Assembly: GCF_003293845.1 (NCBI RefSeq)
Contig: NZ_QLST01000001.1
Span: forward strand, 124,001 to 188,000
Length of the DNA stretch: 64,000 nucleotides
Direction of reading: 5' to 3'
DNA from: Flavobacterium tibetense
GTDB taxonomy: Bacteria > Bacteroidota > Bacteroidia > Flavobacteriales > Flavobacteriaceae
Part shown: piece by piece, positions 18,004 to 26,191 of the stretch
How positions within the stretch are numbered: position 1 is the first letter of the stretch
Layout: every line of letters starts with the position of its first letter
Translations under genes and position numbers: made by a program
The notes under the pieces: model-generated
Told to the model about the DNA's origin: nothing
What the model saw: only the letters and a program-made list of their open reading frames with translations
The model's database searches: none

Positions 18004-18060
18004 CAGTCTCAGTCTCAGTTTACAGATGAACTGCGACTGAAAACTGCGACTGAAAACTGA
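18004..18060. repeat. Gene-free hairpin of the CAGTTTTCAGTC repeat family between hemE and hemF
   Basis: The left arm (18004-18025) consists of CAGTCTCAG-type units. The right arm (18031-18060) holds two CTGCGACTGAAAACTG-type units that fold back on it imperfectly across a 5-nt loop. The same units flank the four-helix-bundle gene at 28.8-29.3 kb. Confidence 0.8.
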
Positions 18061-18065
18061 TTAAT

Positions 18066-18974
18066 ATGAAAAACAAATTCTACCAATACATACAAAACCT
18101 ACAAGATCAAATCTGTAAAGGATTAGAGGACATTGACGGCGGTACCAAATTTCGAGAAGATTTATGGGAACGACCAGAAGGCGGTGGCGGTCGCACACGT
18201 GTCATTGAAAACGGAACTGTTTTTGAAAAAGGTGGCGTGAACATTTCAGCCGTTCATGGCAAATTACCTGATACGATGCAAAAAATGTTTGGTGTAGGAG
18301 AAGCAGACTTTTTCGCTTGCGGATTAAGTTTGGTGATTCATCCCAAAAATCCAATGGTGCCAACGGTTCATGCGAATTGGCGTTATTTTGAAATGTACAA
18401 TGAAAATGGTGAAATCATCAACCAATGGTTTGGTGGCGGACAAGATTTAACACCGTATTATCTGTTTGAAGAAGATGCGAAACATTTTCACCAAACCTGT
18501 AAAACCGCTTGCGACAAACACAATCCAGAGTTTTATCCCAATTACAAAAAGAAATGTGATGAATATTTTTGGAACGCCCACCGAAATGAAGCAAGAGGAA
18601 TTGGTGGTTTGTTTTTTGATTATTTAAAAGAAATCGAAACCATGAAAATGGAAAATTGGTATAATTTTGTGACAGAAGTTGGGAATTCATTCTTACAAGC
18701 TTATGTTCCAATAGTAGAAAGAAGAAAAGATTTATCTTATACGGAATCACAAAGAACTTGGCAAGAAATTCGTCGTGGTCGTTATGTGGAATTCAATTTG
18801 GTTCACGATAAAGGAACTTTATTTGGATTAAAAACCAACGGAAGAATCGAAAGCATCTTGATGAGTTTACCGCCACATGTACAATGGGTGTACGACCATC
18901 ATCCAGAACCAAACAGCGAAGAAGAAAAATTATTGAAAGTATTAGCAAAACCAATTGATTGGATAGCCCTTTAA
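18066..18974 (+). CDS. hemF: Oxygen-dependent coproporphyrinogen III oxidase
   Basis: A 302-residue enzyme that oxidatively decarboxylates coproporphyrinogen III to protoporphyrinogen IX using O2. The HemF signature is seen in GGGGRTRVIENGTVFEKGGV, VHANWRYFEM, WFGGGQDLTPYY and the C-terminal GRYVEFNLVHDKGTLFGL. Its presence, rather than only the radical-SAM HemN, indicates aerobic heme synthesis. It is separated from hemE by a hairpin and is followed by a 114-nt spacer before hemB. Confidence 0.97.
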   Translation: MKNKFYQYIQNLQDQICKGLEDIDGGTKFREDLWERPEGGGGRTRVIENGTVFEKGGVNISAVHGKLPDTMQKMFGVGEADFFACGLSLVIHPKNPMVPTVHANWRYFEMYNENGEIINQWFGGGQDLTPYYLFEEDAKHFHQTCKTACDKHNPEFYPNYKKKCDEYFWNAHRNEARGIGGLFFDYLKEIETMKMENWYNFVTEVGNSFLQAYVPIVERRKDLSYTESQRTWQEIRRGRYVEFNLVHDKGTLFGLKTNGRIESILMSLPPHVQWVYDHHPEPNSEEEKLLKVLAKPIDWIAL

Positions 18975-19052
18975 TATCAAAAAAGGGAACATTAAACGCA
19001 AAAAAATTGATAATTTAATAAAATATTTTAACTAAAATCCTATTGACCCCTA

Positions 19053-19082
19053 GTAGGAATTCCCCTTTTGGGGGTTAGGGGG
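19053..19082. repeat. GC-rich repeat before hemB
   Basis: AATTCCCCTTTTGGGG followed by GTTAGGGGG is unusually GC-rich for this genome and contains CCCC-TTTT-GGGG, a small hairpin. It lies just before the hemB start and may be a dispersed repeat or a translational control element. A related fragment occurs at the mfd end near 60662. Confidence 0.5.
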
Positions 19083-19088
19083 CTAAAT

Positions 19089-20078
19089 ATGTTTCCATTA
19101 CGTAGAAATCGTCGATTAAGAACTAACGAAAGCATTCGTTCTTTAGTTCGTGAAACCGTTTTAAGTCCGAACGACTTTTTAGTGCCTTTATTTGTTGTAG
19201 AAGGCAAAGGTGTGAAAGAAGAAATTCCTTCTATGCCCAATTATTTCCGTTACAGTTTGGATTTATTGGAACAAGAAGTAAAAGAACTTTGGGCAATGGG
19301 TTTGAAATCGGTTTTGGTATTTGTAAAAGTGCCAGATAATTTGAAAGATAATAAAGGAACCGAAGCCTTAAATGCCAATGGATTAATGCAACGCGCCGTA
19401 AAAACCATCAAAAATGCTGTTCCAGAAATGATTGTGATGACGGATGTAGCTTTGGATCCGTACTCGTCTTTTGGTCACGATGGAATCATTGGTCATGGAC
19501 AAATTTTAAACGATGAAACTTCGGCAGTTTTAGCTCAAATGGCGCTTTCTCATGCCCAAGCTGGAGCGGATTTCGTGGCACCAAGCGATATGATGGACGG
19601 CCGAATTTTGGAAATGCGAGAAACTTTGGAAAACAATGGGTTTTTCAATACGGGAATCATGAGTTATAGTGCCAAATATGCTTCGGCTCATTATGGCCCT
19701 TTTCGTGATGCGTTGAATTCTGCTCCGGTGGATATGCAAGAAGTGCCAAAAGACAAAAAAACCTACCAAATGGACTACCACAACCGTACAGAAGCCGTCA
19801 GAGAAACCCGAATGGATATTGAAGAAGGCGCGGATATTGTGATGGTAAAACCAGGAATTGCCTATTTGGATATCGTTAGAGAAATCAAAAACATGAGCGA
19901 AGTTCCTGTTGCGGTTTACCAAGTTTCTGGTGAATATGCCATGATTAAAGCCGCTGCTGAAAGAGGTTGGTTAGATCACGACGCGATTATGCTAGAACAA
20001 ACTACCGCTATCAAAAGAGCAGGAGCTGATATTATTGCTTCGTATTTTGCAAAAGACATTGTGAAATTGTTGAAATAA
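19089..20078 (+). CDS. hemB: Delta-aminolevulinic acid dehydratase (porphobilinogen synthase)
   Basis: A 329-residue enzyme that condenses two 5-aminolevulinates into porphobilinogen. The catalytic lysine lies in DIVMVKPGIAYLDI. The metal-site region reads DVALDPYSSFGHDG with aspartates in place of the cysteines of zinc enzymes, so this is the Zn-independent, Mg-responsive type. The ATG at 19089 gives the typical start FPLRRNRRLRTNESIRSLV; a TTG further upstream lies within a GC-rich repeat. It is the last heme gene of the cluster and has its own terminator. Confidence 0.96.
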   Translation: MFPLRRNRRLRTNESIRSLVRETVLSPNDFLVPLFVVEGKGVKEEIPSMPNYFRYSLDLLEQEVKELWAMGLKSVLVFVKVPDNLKDNKGTEALNANGLMQRAVKTIKNAVPEMIVMTDVALDPYSSFGHDGIIGHGQILNDETSAVLAQMALSHAQAGADFVAPSDMMDGRILEMRETLENNGFFNTGIMSYSAKYASAHYGPFRDALNSAPVDMQEVPKDKKTYQMDYHNRTEAVRETRMDIEEGADIVMVKPGIAYLDIVREIKNMSEVPVAVYQVSGEYAMIKAAAERGWLDHDAIMLEQTTAIKRAGADIIASYFAKDIVKLLK

Positions 20079-20092
20079 AACACCTTATAATT

Positions 20093-20137
20093 TGCTGCGA
20101 ATTTTTTATTCCAATGGAAATTCGTGGCATTTTTTTA
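20093..20137 (+). terminator. Rho-independent terminator of hemB
   Basis: A 12-bp stem (TGCTGCGAATTT at 20093-20104 with AAATTCGTGGCA at 20118-20129, two G-U pairs) followed by seven or more T residues. Confidence 0.8.
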
Positions 20138-20155
20138 TTTTCTTTATTAGTGTTA

Positions 20156-20330
20156 GGTCGCTCCGATGGAGCTTGTTTTCAGGGTGATTACTTTTTTTAC
20201 AAACATATCGTCCCTATGGGACTAAAGTTTTTCCAGAAGGACTACTTTTTTTATTAGAAAAAGCTCCGTTAGGAGCGTACTGTTTATAGAAAAAATAATT
20301 TTAGTTCATTAAAGCTCCATAGGAGCGACC
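20156..20330. repeat. Cluster of four REP-like palindromes
   Basis: This is the only notable content of the 347-nt hemB-dprA spacer apart from the hemB terminator and dprA promoter. Units are GCTCCgatGGAGC (20160-20172), GTCCCtatGGGAC (20210-20222), GCTCCgttaGGAGC (20263-20276) and GCTCCatAGGAGC (20314-20326). The outer ends GGTCGCTCC and GGAGCGACC are inverted relative to each other, as in bacterial interspersed mosaic elements. No transposase is present locally. Confidence 0.85.
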
Positions 20331-20367
20331 CCGTTTTAAATGATTTTTGAACAATTATCATTTATTT

Positions 20368-20390
20368 TATAGAATTATATTCTATATTTG
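20368..20390 (+). promoter_or_regulatory. -7 box overlapped by a palindrome before dprA
   Basis: TATATTTG at 20383-20390 matches TAnnTTTG. It is overlapped by an 8-bp inverted repeat TATAGAAT-tat-ATTCTATA (20368-20386). No good TTG -33 element is present. The palindrome is a candidate operator. Confidence 0.45.
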
Positions 20391-20425
20391 TCACATCAAT
20401 AAACGCCAAAATTAAATTACACGCC

Positions 20426-21538
20426 ATGACACAGAACGACTTGTTCTATTTGCTTGCGTTGCAACAAGTAGAAGGAATTGGGAATATTACCGCAAAAAAA
20501 TTACTGCAACATTTCGGTTCTCCCGAAGCTATTTTCCAAGCGAAAAAAACCGAATTAGCCAAAATTGATGGTATTGGAAAATCAACCATTGCCAATCTTC
20601 ACAAAAAAGACGGTTTCGAACAAGCTGAATCTGAAATTTTATTTTTAGAAAAGGAAGACATCAATGTTTTTTCCTTCCAATGCAACGAGTATCCAGACCG
20701 ACTCAAAAATTGTCATGATGCGCCATTGTTATTGTTTCAATCAGGAAATGTGAATTGGAATAATTCCAAAATCATTAGTATTGTTGGCACGAGACAAATA
20801 ACCACTTATGGAACGGATTTTACCAAAAAACTATTGGAAGAATTAGCACCATTAAACCCAATTATTGTCAGTGGTTTTGCTTACGGCGTTGATATTGTGG
20901 CACATCAAGCAGCGATGGATTTAAATCTGCAAACCGTTGGCGTTTTAGCCCACGGATTGAACCAAATTTATCCTAAAACCCACAAAAAGCACATGGCAAA
21001 AATGCAAGAAAATGGCGGTTTCCTGACAGAATTTTGGACGTATTCTAAACCCGATAGAGAAAATTTCGTCAAACGCAATCGCATTGTGGCTGGAATTAGC
21101 GAGGCAACCATTGTAGTTGAAAGTGCCGAACGCGGTGGTTCTTTAATTACAGCCGAAATTGCCAATGATTACAACCGAGAAGTTTTTGCCGTTCCCGGAA
21201 GAGCAACGGATAAATACAGTCAAGGATGCAACAATTTGATTAAAACCCAACGTGCCCAAATGATCACTTCGGCAGCCGATTTGATTTATTTACTCAATTG
21301 GGATATTAAGAACAAAACTACTGTTGAAAATAAAGCCATTCAGAAACAACTTTTTGTAACCTTAAGCGAAGACGAACAAAAAATCTACAATTATTTACAA
21401 ACCAAAGGCAAAGAACTCATGGATATCATTGCTTTAGATTGCGATTTACCCATTTTTAAAATTTCCTCTATTCTATTGAATATGGAATTGAAAGGTGTTG
21501 TTAAGCCATTGCCGGGGAAAGTTTTTGAAGTGGTTTAG
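20426..21538 (+). CDS. dprA: DNA-processing protein DprA
   Basis: A 370-residue protein that binds incoming single-stranded DNA and loads RecA during natural transformation. Two helix-hairpin-helix motifs (LLALQQVEGIGNITAKKLL and LAKIDGIGKSTIANL) precede the Rossmann-like core with VGTRQITTYG, SGFAYGVDIVAHQAA and the ERGGSLITAEIA segment. A C-terminal winged-helix domain covers about residues 305-370. Its start is within TTACACGCCATGA, a leader shared with both ssb genes near 29.3 and 29.7 kb. It ends 4 nt from the convergent EamA gene. Confidence 0.96.
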   Translation: MTQNDLFYLLALQQVEGIGNITAKKLLQHFGSPEAIFQAKKTELAKIDGIGKSTIANLHKKDGFEQAESEILFLEKEDINVFSFQCNEYPDRLKNCHDAPLLLFQSGNVNWNNSKIISIVGTRQITTYGTDFTKKLLEELAPLNPIIVSGFAYGVDIVAHQAAMDLNLQTVGVLAHGLNQIYPKTHKKHMAKMQENGGFLTEFWTYSKPDRENFVKRNRIVAGISEATIVVESAERGGSLITAEIANDYNREVFAVPGRATDKYSQGCNNLIKTQRAQMITSAADLIYLLNWDIKNKTTVENKAIQKQLFVTLSEDEQKIYNYLQTKGKELMDIIALDCDLPIFKISSILLNMELKGVVKPLPGKVFEVV

Positions 21539-21542
21539 TTTG

Positions 21543-22466
21543 TCATTTCTTCTTAATAGCTCGATTCACTAAATAAAGTCCAATAATAGTTATGGCTCCA
21601 CCAATGATAATTGCAGTAGTTAAAGGTTCATTAAATAGTAAATAACCAAAAAACAACGCCACCATGGGATTGATGTACGCATACAAACTGCTGATTTCTG
21701 TTGGTAAGTTTTCTAAAGCATAAATAAACGCAATAAACGTCAACACCGAACCAAAAACCACTAAATAACCAATCGACCACCAAGAAATTGCTGGAATTTC
21801 ACTCAATGGAACCGAAGTGCCATTAAACCCAATTACGCTCGAAATTACAACGCTCGAAATCAACATCTGCAATCCCAAACTAAAATACGGATTGAAATTT
21901 GTCTTGTTTTCTTTGATATAAATCGAAGACAACGCCCAAGTAAACGTAGCAATTACCGAAAGTAAAATTCCAAATCGGAATTCAGGTTGTAAGAAATCGT
22001 TGAGGTAATCGTAGAAAATCACGCAAATTCCACCAAAAGCGACAATCAATCCCACAACTGCTTTCCAAGACGTTTTTTGTCCGCGAAACAAACTAATAAT
22101 CACAATCCAAAGCGGAAAAATAGAACCAATAATGGCGCCTAAACCACTAGAAATGTATTTCACGCCCCAAGTACTCAAACCGTTACTCAGCATGAAATTC
22201 AATACACTTAAAACAAGAATATTTCGCCATTGTCGCTTGTTTGGCCAAGGATGTTTTTTGATTAAGAAATAAAGTAAATAAATCAAACCACCAAAAAGTT
22301 GACGAATCGCGACTAATTGCATTGGTGGCATGTGTTTGACACCTTCTTTGGAAGCAATCCAAGTAGTTCCCCAGAAAAAGCTGATCCAAATTAATGCCAA
22401 AATGGGTAAGCCAATTGCATTTTTCTTTTGCTTGATGTAGTTGTGAAATACGCTAAAATACGCCAT
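21543..22466 (-). CDS. EamA (DMT) family transporter
   Basis: A 307-residue inner-membrane protein with about ten helices in two EamA repeats (roughly residues 17-150 and 165-300). WISFFWGTTWIASKEG at the start and YAYINPMVALFFGYLLFNEP near the end are typical of drug/metabolite transporters. It is the last gene of a minus-strand run, separated by 2 nt from the preceding epimerase-like gene. Substrate unknown. Confidence 0.92.
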   Translation of the reverse strand: MAYFSVFHNYIKQKKNAIGLPILALIWISFFWGTTWIASKEGVKHMPPMQLVAIRQLFGGLIYLLYFLIKKHPWPNKRQWRNILVLSVLNFMLSNGLSTWGVKYISSGLGAIIGSIFPLWIVIISLFRGQKTSWKAVVGLIVAFGGICVIFYDYLNDFLQPEFRFGILLSVIATFTWALSSIYIKENKTNFNPYFSLGLQMLISSVVISSVIGFNGTSVPLSEIPAISWWSIGYLVVFGSVLTFIAFIYALENLPTEISSLYAYINPMVALFFGYLLFNEPLTTAIIIGGAITIIGLYLVNRAIKKK

Positions 22467-22468
22467 TG

Positions 22469-23302
22469 CTAAATTTCTTTTTGAAACGAATAACCTAAAA
22501 TGGTTTCCACTTTTTTACTGGAAATAATTTTACCTTTCGATTCCAAATTTTCGGCAAAGATAGGCAATGGTAAATTCAGAATTTGAGCTTTTTTGTGATA
22601 ATATTCCTTGCGAGTTGGATGTTGAGGTGCAACAGCGTTGAAGGTTTGGTTCCATTTCCAATTGTCATCTCGAGCGAAGTCGAGAGCCCTTTCTATAATT
22701 CCAATACAATCTTCTCTTTCAATCATATTCACCGGCGCATCTGGATTTTCAACATTGGTTCTTCCTGCCAAAAATTTCACTGGATGACGATCATCGCCAA
22801 GCAAACCGCCAAAACGAATTACGGTAGTTTTAAAATGCGAATTCGATTGTAAAAGTGTTTCGGCAATGACTAATTGTTTACCACTTTCGGTATCAGGATT
22901 TGGTTTTGTTTCTTCTGTAATTTCTACAATTGGAAAACTATCACCATAAACAGAAGTTGAACTCACAAAAATGACTTTCTGAATTTCTGATTTTTCTATG
23001 ATTGCAATTAATGTTTTTATCTTATTTACGAATGTCATTTCGAGCGAAGTCGAGAAGTCTCTTCTCAATCCAGGTGGAATATCAATCACTAAAACATCGG
23101 TTTCTTTCAGAAAATCTTCAATAGTTCCAATGATTTGATTTTCTTCTAATTGAATTTGGAAAGGCAAAATCCCAGCATTTTTCAACACTTCTAATTTACT
23201 TTCCGAAGTCGTAGAACCTTTTACTTCGTAACTTTTTGAAAGTAATGATTTGGCTAATGGTAATCCGAGCCAACCGCAGCCGAGTATGGAGATTTTATTC
23301 AT
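22469..23302 (-). CDS. NAD(P)-dependent epimerase/dehydratase-like protein (YeeZ-like)
   Basis: A 277-residue SDR-superfamily protein. The nucleotide-binding loop ILGCGWLGLPLAKSL and the VIFVSSTSVYG segment are clear. I use the ATG at 23302, 6 nt inside the longest frame, because it overlaps the end of the upstream gene by 8 nt in a coupled ATGAATAA arrangement. Two copies of the TCGAGCGAAGTCGA repeat lie inside the gene (22664-22685, 23034-23061). They are read in two different frames, giving ALDFARDD and RDFSTSLEMT, so both inserts kept the frame. Substrate unknown. Confidence 0.85.
   Translation of the reverse strand: MNKISILGCGWLGLPLAKSLLSKSYEVKGSTTSESKLEVLKNAGILPFQIQLEENQIIGTIEDFLKETDVLVIDIPPGLRRDFSTSLEMTFVNKIKTLIAIIEKSEIQKVIFVSSTSVYGDSFPIVEITEETKPNPDTESGKQLVIAETLLQSNSHFKTTVIRFGGLLGDDRHPVKFLAGRTNVENPDAPVNMIEREDCIGIIERALDFARDDNWKWNQTFNAVAPQHPTRKEYYHKKAQILNLPLPIFAENLESKGKIISSKKVETILGYSFQKEI
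22664..22685. repeat. TCGAGCGAAGTCGA repeat inside the epimerase-like gene, copy 1
   Basis: GTCATCTCGAGCGAAGTCGA followed by GA, translated on the minus strand as LDFARDD. Confidence 0.85.
23034..23061. repeat. TCGAGCGAAGTCGA repeat inside the epimerase-like gene, copy 2
   Basis: GTCATTTCGAGCGAAGTCGA followed by GAAGTCTC, translated on the minus strand as RRDFSTSLEMT. Differs at one base from copy 1 over the shared 22 nt. Confidence 0.85.
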
Positions 23303-24686
23303 CCTCAAAATTTAAAAGTTGGATTTTTAATTTATCTATAATTTCAGCATCGTCTATATCAACAGTCTTAAAATTTAGAATATTTTCAGATTCATAATAA
23401 ATAAAATAAGAATCAATATCTTGTTCTTTAGCTAATAAAGAAACAGCTTTAAAATATCCTTCTCTGGCATAAGAAAGCAATTTTATATAATCAGAGAATA
23501 ATGCGTTTTTTTTAAGTATAAAAGTTATCCTATAATTTTTGTTTTTTAAAATAAGCTTGCTAATTAAATCAGCAATTTCTTGACTACTATATACGCTATT
23601 ATTTACCAACAATACATCTTCATTAGTTAGTTCTAAAATAATTTCATTTTCAAAATATCCAACTTCACTTCCTTCAAAAACACCTTCAGATTTATCTTGA
23701 TAGTATGTTTTTGAGAGTAATAATTTTTCTGGATAAGCAGAATATGCAATTTTAAAATCAGTATAATTAGTAATAATTTCTTTTAATTTATATATATGTT
23801 TTAATGAAGTGTTTTCATCAATATTAAGCTGTACAAATGAATTAAAGTTATGATAATAATAAGCATTGCTATTGGCTTCAAGTAATATTTTTTTTATTTC
23901 ACTTAAATTTCTTTTTTCTCCAGAAAAGTAAATTTCACCTTTTTTTGAAACAAAGATTTCTAATTCTTTATTTCTTAAAGATAGTGATTCTGTAAAATGA
24001 ATTTTTGGCAACTCGATATTTTCTTTAATGTATTGATTTTGGGCATGTTGCTTATTAAAATAACTTTCAAAATTGATCAAATTAATTTTGGTAAATCCAA
24101 AAGCTAAAACAGAAATCAATATAAAAGAACCAATCAAGTATTTGGAATTATTGCTAATGGTTAAACCTAATCCTTGCCACGATTGAAGAAATAAAACAAG
24201 AAGTATTAGAATAAATAAATATTTATAATCGGAATAGAAGTTTAAATCATAGTAGAAATCTATTGGATAATCCGTATTTAAATTCATGTAGAGAAATGCA
24301 GTTAATCCTGCAGTTCTAATAAACCAAAATAAGAAAAACCAAGTTAATATATTTTGGTCGTGAACAATTTTTTTTCTTTTAAATTGAATGCGCTTTTCAT
24401 AAATGTTTTTATTTTTATCAAAAGCTATTTTTAAAAAATATGATAGTCCTACGAGTAAAGATAAAATTGCATAAAACAAATTATAGAAAATCAATTCGTT
24501 AGAATTCAATTCTAGAAAATTATAATTGGAAGTAAACGTTAATAATCGAGTAAAGTCACGACAGGTAACAAAAAATAAATATAAGCTCAAACTTAATAGT
24601 ATTGAAACTATAAATCCACCCCAAAGCCTAAATTTTGAAATAGCTAATTTTTCTCTAAATGATATCGTTTCTCTTTCTTCTTTCAT
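23295..24686 (-). CDS. Membrane protein with ExbD-like periplasmic segment
   Basis: A 463-residue protein with no name I can assign. About five hydrophobic segments (near residues 20-42, 66-88, 112-134, 155-170, 183-198) precede a soluble C-terminal half. Residues 226-320 (ELPKIHFTESLSLRNKE, EIFVSKKGEIYFSG, LSEIKKILLE, VQLNIDENTSLKHI) resemble the periplasmic part of ExbD/TolR. Residues 347-425 may be a second, more diverged copy. Classical ExbD has one transmembrane helix and about 140 residues, so this would be an unusual fusion. The Cys-rich zinc-ribbon gene is 8 nt upstream and the epimerase-like gene overlaps its end. Confidence 0.6.
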   Translation of the reverse strand: MKEERETISFREKLAISKFRLWGGFIVSILLSLSLYLFFVTCRDFTRLLTFTSNYNFLELNSNELIFYNLFYAILSLLVGLSYFLKIAFDKNKNIYEKRIQFKRKKIVHDQNILTWFFLFWFIRTAGLTAFLYMNLNTDYPIDFYYDLNFYSDYKYLFILILLVLFLQSWQGLGLTISNNSKYLIGSFILISVLAFGFTKINLINFESYFNKQHAQNQYIKENIELPKIHFTESLSLRNKELEIFVSKKGEIYFSGEKRNLSEIKKILLEANSNAYYYHNFNSFVQLNIDENTSLKHIYKLKEIITNYTDFKIAYSAYPEKLLLSKTYYQDKSEGVFEGSEVGYFENEIILELTNEDVLLVNNSVYSSQEIADLISKLILKNKNYRITFILKKNALFSDYIKLLSYAREGYFKAVSLLAKEQDIDSYFIYYESENILNFKTVDIDDAEIIDKLKIQLLNFEDE

Positions 24687-24694
24687 CTATCTTC

Positions 24695-25045
24695 TTAACT
24701 ATCTTTCTTCACCAACATATAAAAATCATCTTCCAAAGCGCGATAGCCTTGGTCGTATAAAAAGAAATAGGTGTTACCCGTTTTGGTTTGTAACATGCTC
24801 GTGAAAAACTCAAAATCGAAGCCTTTGCTTAGTAATTTGGTTTTTGTGGTTTTTCCTTTGTCTTCCGGGTTGAGTTCACACAAAATGCGGTAATTTTTAC
24901 GCAATTTGTTGTTAATGTTGCGCATCAGATTGTTCTGATCTTTGTTCATTTTGTTGTTGTACGCATTGCGGCAGCCATCCGAACAAAACTTTTTGTCTTC
25001 GCGACCTATGATTTTATCGCCACATTCTAAACAGGTTTTACTCAT
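24695..25045 (-). CDS. Small zinc-ribbon protein (DUF2116-like)
   Basis: A 116-residue protein whose first 30 residues form a treble-clef-like zinc ribbon: CLECGDKIIGREDKKFCSDGCRNAY, with cysteines in a CxxC...CxxxC pattern like DUF2116/YHS-type ribbons. The rest is basic and has no recognisable domain. It overlaps the end of the upstream gene by 8 nt and lies in the minus-strand run. Nucleic-acid binding is possible but only inferred. Confidence 0.72.
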   Translation of the reverse strand: MSKTCLECGDKIIGREDKKFCSDGCRNAYNNKMNKDQNNLMRNINNKLRKNYRILCELNPEDKGKTTKTKLLSKGFDFEFFTSMLQTKTGNTYFFLYDQGYRALEDDFYMLVKKDS

Positions 25046-26180
25046 AGTAGTATTTTTTATATTCGATTAGAATTTCACTCAAATAGGTTTTCTGTTCAAT
25101 TAAAAGTCCATTTTTATTAAATAAGTATTCTTCAACGGTTATTCCGTTTTTAAATCTATTTGTCGTTTTTTTGATTGAATTTCTAGAGTATGTTAAAGTA
25201 GTTTCAACATTATATTCAGGATATTTAGCTTCTAATAATTCATAAACTAATTGATTATTGTCAAATTTTTTAGTTTCTTTTTTGAAATAAGAATCATCGT
25301 TAAAATTTGTTTGAATTTCGATTTTGATATTGTCATCATATCTAATCTCTTTAATTGAAGATAAAGAAGGTTTACCTAGATACCATCCTGTTGAATCAAT
25401 TTGTTTTCCTAGATTTTGATTTTCATCGTAAAAATAATTTCTCTTGGTATGCTTTTCTTTTTTATAAGTATATGTTGTCCATTCTAAAAGGTTACTATCA
25501 TCATATTTCCTTTCTTGGTCCAAATATTTTTCTTCACAATAAGAACAATTTTTAGATTCTGAAATGCTATTGTAGTTTTTTAAATTAATATAATATTCAG
25601 AACTATCCCTTGTGATGTATTGTTTTATCAATCTGCTTTTAAAGTCATATTCATATTCTGTTGTTTTGGGATAAGAAATACTTCTGTAATGTGCTGTAGT
25701 GTCTTTTTTTGACAAATTATATTCGTTTTCTTCAGAATATTTTTTATCAGAGATAAGTCTGTTTAAATTGTCATATTTATATAATTCTACAAAAGAATTA
25801 TTTACAATTTTATCTTTGGTAACCTTTGGGATTTCTTTATTTTCTTTTTTTACAATTAATGAATCTGAGAAATATTGATTTTTAAAATTATAAAACTTTA
25901 GCTGACTTTCTCCTCTATGAAACATAACAATTAAGTAATGATTTATTCCTTTTATCATGTCTTTGCTTTTATCGTATTCGTATTTAGCTAGAAGCAAGCT
26001 ATCTCTTTTAATTTTTCCATTCTTTTTTATTTCTTTGGAATAAACGGTAACCTTTTTTACATTGTATTTTTCAAAGTTTTTTGGGTTTTCCCAATCCACA
26101 TAAATTTGATTCAAATTTTCGTTTTGACCGAATGAAAATATTGAATAGATGAAAAAAATATAAAGGAAAATTTTACTCAT
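25038..26180 (-). CDS. Secreted protein with YD-repeat-like segments
   Basis: A 380-residue protein with a signal peptide (MSKIFLYIFFIYSIFSFGQ) for Sec export. The mature part contains irregular repeats such as YKYDNLNRLISDKKY, YEYDFKSRLIKQY and RKYDDSNLLEWTTY, related to the YD/RHS type that forms beta-strands wound around a barrel. It is far shorter than RHS toxins and has no toxin domain. Very AT-rich. It lies 11 nt after the preceding small secreted gene. Function unknown. Confidence 0.7.
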   Translation of the reverse strand: MSKIFLYIFFIYSIFSFGQNENLNQIYVDWENPKNFEKYNVKKVTVYSKEIKKNGKIKRDSLLLAKYEYDKSKDMIKGINHYLIVMFHRGESQLKFYNFKNQYFSDSLIVKKENKEIPKVTKDKIVNNSFVELYKYDNLNRLISDKKYSEENEYNLSKKDTTAHYRSISYPKTTEYEYDFKSRLIKQYITRDSSEYYINLKNYNSISESKNCSYCEEKYLDQERKYDDSNLLEWTTYTYKKEKHTKRNYFYDENQNLGKQIDSTGWYLGKPSLSSIKEIRYDDNIKIEIQTNFNDDSYFKKETKKFDNNQLVYELLEAKYPEYNVETTLTYSRNSIKKTTNRFKNGITVEEYLFNKNGLLIEQKTYLSEILIEYKKYYYE

Positions 26181-26191
26181 ATTAGTGTTTT

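Noticed and set aside
20156..20330. CRISPR-like appearance of repeated GCTCC/GGAGC blocks
   Set aside because: The blocks are palindromes of differing sequence and spacing, only four in number, with no cas genes; a REP/BIME array explains them better.
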